Positions 6,047-7,346 of a stretch of 7,346 bases of DNA are shown here, piece after piece. The number at the start of each line of letters is the position of its first letter. Position 1 is the stretch's first letter. Below the pieces are notes generated by a model that was given only the letters and a program-made list of their open reading frames with translations, was not told the DNA's origin and searched no databases. Both the position numbers and the translations under genes were made by a program. Origin of the DNA: Candidatus Aerophobota bacterium (GTDB lineage: Bacteria; Aerophobota; Aerophobia; Aerophobales; AE-B3A). The stretch spans positions 1-7,346 of the forward strand of contig SOJT01000136.1 of NCBI GenBank assembly GCA_004376485.1. The letters are read 5' to 3'.

Positions 6047-6661
6047 ATGTTCCAGATCTTGAGGAGTAGTTGGTTAATGATCCCCCTGGGAATCTGTTCT
6101 ATAATGGCTCTGGCTATCATAATTGAGAGGTTTATCAGCCTGAGGGTTATTGAGGCTGGGGCGAATAGGTTTGTGTCGAGAACCCGAGAAATTCTGAAGG
6201 GTGCAGAACCTAGAAAGGTTGACAAGATATTGGCTCTATGTGAGATGACTTCCTCTCCGCCAGCCCGCGTTCTCGAAGCCGGCATCAGGAAAAAAGATCT
6301 GGGGAGAGATGAGGTAAGAGAGGCTATTCAGGATGCAGGGTCCCTGGAAATTCCTCATCTCGAAAGATATTTGAGGATTCTGGGAACCGTTGTTACTATT
6401 ACCCCTCTTTTGGGACTACTGGGAACAGTAGTGGGGATGATAAGGGTTTTTAATGTTATTGCCATCCAGGGAGTAGGGGATCCGGGGGCCCTGGCCGGCG
6501 GAATCCGGGAAGCTCTCTATACAACGGCTGTGGGTCTTTGCATCGCCATACCTAGCCTGGTATTCTACAACTATTTTCGTCATCGGACGGACAGACTTAT
6601 CCGAAAAGTGGAAGCTCTTGCCAGTGATTTCATGGATTTGCTGGGGGGGAGAGAGACATGA
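6047..6661 (+). CDS. exbB: MotA/TolQ/ExbB-family proton channel protein
   Basis: This inner-membrane subunit forms, with the ExbD/TolR protein, a proton channel that energises a TonB- or TolA-type protein. The 204 residues hold three membrane helices at about 10-29, 113-137 and 157-177, the usual topology with a cytoplasmic domain between the first two. Family motifs are ITPLLGLLGTVVGMI (118-132) with P120, GDPGALAGGIREALYTTAVGL (144-164) and AIPSLVFYNYF (167-177). AGGAGG at 6036-6041, five bases before the ATG, supports the start. The stop overlaps the next start as ATGA, so translation is coupled. Whether it serves a TonB system (ExbB) or a Tol-Pal system (TolQ) cannot be settled here. The LAGGI..AL.TTA pattern and the TonB-like third gene lean to ExbB. 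A G7 tract sits in the last codons. Confidence 0.93.
   Translation: MFQILRSSWLMIPLGICSIMALAIIIERFISLRVIEAGANRFVSRTREILKGAEPRKVDKILALCEMTSSPPARVLEAGIRKKDLGRDEVREAIQDAGSLEIPHLERYLRILGTVVTITPLLGLLGTVVGMIRVFNVIAIQGVGDPGALAGGIREALYTTAVGLCIAIPSLVFYNYFRHRTDRLIRKVEALASDFMDLLGGRET
6643..6649 (+). other. G7 tract phased as a -1 slippery heptamer at the exbB/exbD junction
   Basis: Seven G residues fall as G GGG GGG relative to the upstream frame (codons 199-201), the X XXY YYZ pattern of -1 frameshift sites. A -1 slip here reads GAG AGA GAC and then the downstream ATG in frame, which would join the two proteins into one chain of about 339 residues through a Glu-Arg-Asp linker. The simpler reading is that the purine-rich run (GGAG at 6648-6651, six bases before the ATG) is only the ribosome-binding site for the downstream gene. 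The phase is seen directly; frameshifting is speculation. Confidence 0.3.
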
Positions 6662-7065
6662 GATTCCGTCGTCCCAGAACAAGGGGAGAAGCAACCCTGA
6701 TAAATCTTACTTCTCTCATTGATGTTGTTTTCCTCTTGCTCATTTTCTTCATGGTTTCCACATCATTTGCTCTCATTCAAGGAATAAAGGTGGATCTGCC
6801 TACTACCACTACTACTCAAGAGAAGATAGAGCAGAATATCGTCATTTCCATTACCAAAGAGGGTAAAATCTACCTGGATAAGACACAGATCAGCAAGGCA
6901 GAACTGGTAAAAACATTAAAAAGACAAATTGGGGAGAAAAAGAGTTTAGTGGTCATTAATGCTGATAAAGATACCCGACACGGCATGGTGGTGGAGGTTA
7001 TGGATCTTGCCAAACAGGGCGGAGCGGGTAAACTGGGCATCCTCACTACACCAGAGAGGAGGTGA
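6658..7065 (+). CDS. exbD: ExbD/TolR-family biopolymer transport protein
   Basis: This is the single-pass inner-membrane partner of the ExbB/TolQ channel. Its transmembrane aspartate carries protons and its periplasmic domain contacts the energised TonB/TolA-like protein or peptidoglycan. The 135 residues show the family signature INLTSLIDVVFLLLIFFMVS (15-34) with the key D22, followed by VDLP (45-48) and a periplasmic domain with the typical NIVISITKEGKIYLD (60-74) and VVINADKDTRHGMVVEVMDL (98-117) segments. A run of five threonines (49-53, bases 6802-6816, a near-repeat of ACT) follows VDLP. The start overlaps the upstream stop by four bases (ATGA), with GGGAG six bases before it. SLIDVVFLLLIFFMVS resembles ExbD more than E. 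coli TolR, but the TolR role is not excluded. Confidence 0.94.
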   Translation: MRFRRPRTRGEATLINLTSLIDVVFLLLIFFMVSTSFALIQGIKVDLPTTTTTQEKIEQNIVISITKEGKIYLDKTQISKAELVKTLKRQIGEKKSLVVINADKDTRHGMVVEVMDLAKQGGAGKLGILTTPERR

Positions 7066-7079
7066 GAATGTATGGGTGA
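7057..7079 (+). promoter_or_regulatory. Ribosome-binding site of the TonB-like gene with a decoy start
   Basis: A strong Shine-Dalgarno, AGGAGG (7057-7062), overlaps the stop of the upstream gene. Two ATGs follow. The one at 7068 is five bases away but opens only Met-Tyr-Gly before TGA (7077-7079). The one at 7072 is nine bases away and opens the TonB-like frame. The two frames overlap, so initiation at the first ATG would compete with the real gene, or feed it by reinitiation. Confidence 0.5.
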
Positions 7080-7346
7080 AGGGCGCCGATTTAAACTGAG
7101 CCTTTTAATCTCTTTCGGTATTCATTTATGTCTTATTCTCTTTATACCTGAGCTAAAGCTTGCTTCTCCCCTTCCACCACCAGAGTATGTGGAAGTTGCT
7201 CTCATTAAACCGACCCCTAGGAAGGCTTCTCCCAAAGAACCCATCAAGACCTCTCAGGTAGAATCTAAAAAAGTTCAGCCAAAACCTGAGAAGATTAAAG
7301 CAGAGCCTGCAGGGGTAAAAGTGGAGCCTAAAGCTCCTCCCAGCAT
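7072..7346 (+). CDS. tonB: TonB/TolA-like energy transducer, N-terminal part (cut by window end)
   Basis: The frame is open to the window edge; 91 complete codons are visible. A short basic start (GRRFK) precedes one membrane helix at about residues 9-26 that contains S14-FGI-H18, the S-x3-H pair conserved in TonB and TolA transmembrane helices and needed for coupling to the ExbB/ExbD or TolQ/TolR channel. A proline- and lysine-rich segment begins at about residue 33 (LPPPEYVEVALIKPTP, 34-49) and continues with KP and EP repeats to residue 91, as in the periplasm-spanning linker of TonB. TolA linkers are usually alanine/lysine/glutamate-rich helices, so TonB is favoured. The C-terminal domain that would decide lies outside. 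It follows the ExbD homologue by six bases. ATG 7072 is chosen because the nearer ATG at 7068 meets a stop after three codons. Confidence 0.78.
   Translation, partial: MGEGRRFKLSLLISFGIHLCLILFIPELKLASPLPPPEYVEVALIKPTPRKASPKEPIKTSQVESKKVQPKPEKIKAEPAGVKVEPKAPPS

Overview
The window is a dense, one-direction (+ strand) stretch of bacterial housekeeping and cell-envelope genes. It encodes the periplasmic, ATPase and outer-membrane parts of the lipopolysaccharide (LPS) transport machine plus an ExbB/ExbD/TonB-like energy-transduction cluster, so the source is a double-membraned (Gram-negative) bacterium. The intergenic gaps are very short, two genes start with TTG, and the RNase HII is of the archaeal type. 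I cannot name a phylum. The mix would fit an uncultivated diderm lineage better than a well-studied proteobacterium, but that is inference.

Layout: positions 1-84 hold the unresolved end of whatever lies upstream. Next come rnhB (85-753), a possible 28-codon small ORF bridging it to the next gene (743-829), then lptC (822-1403), lptA (1479-1985), lptB (1957-2676), lptD (about 2615-4657) and purD (4682-5953). Spacing is 75 bases or less throughout and several genes overlap, so rnhB to purD looks like one transcription unit. A strong sigma70-type promoter with a palindrome over its -10 box lies at 5983-6011. It opens a second unit: exbB/tolQ (6047-6661), exbD/tolR (6658-7065) and the first 91 codons of a tonB/tolA-like gene (7072 to the window edge).

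How the genes work together: LptB is the cytoplasmic ATPase that powers LPS extraction. LptC and LptA form the periplasmic bridge, and LptD is the outer-membrane barrel that receives the LPS. The membrane permease subunits LptF/LptG and the LptE lipoprotein are not in the window. ExbB and ExbD form a proton channel that drives the TonB-like protein, which spans the periplasm to act on the outer membrane. PurD (purine synthesis) and RNase HII (removal of RNA from DNA) are unrelated passengers in the envelope cluster.

I found no RNA genes, CRISPR arrays, insertion sequences or convincing intrinsic terminators. The points most worth a second look are the archaeal-type RNase HII, the small ORF that may couple translation of lptC, the reduced cysteine set of LptD, and a correctly phased G7 slippery tract that could fuse the ExbB and ExbD homologues by a -1 frameshift.
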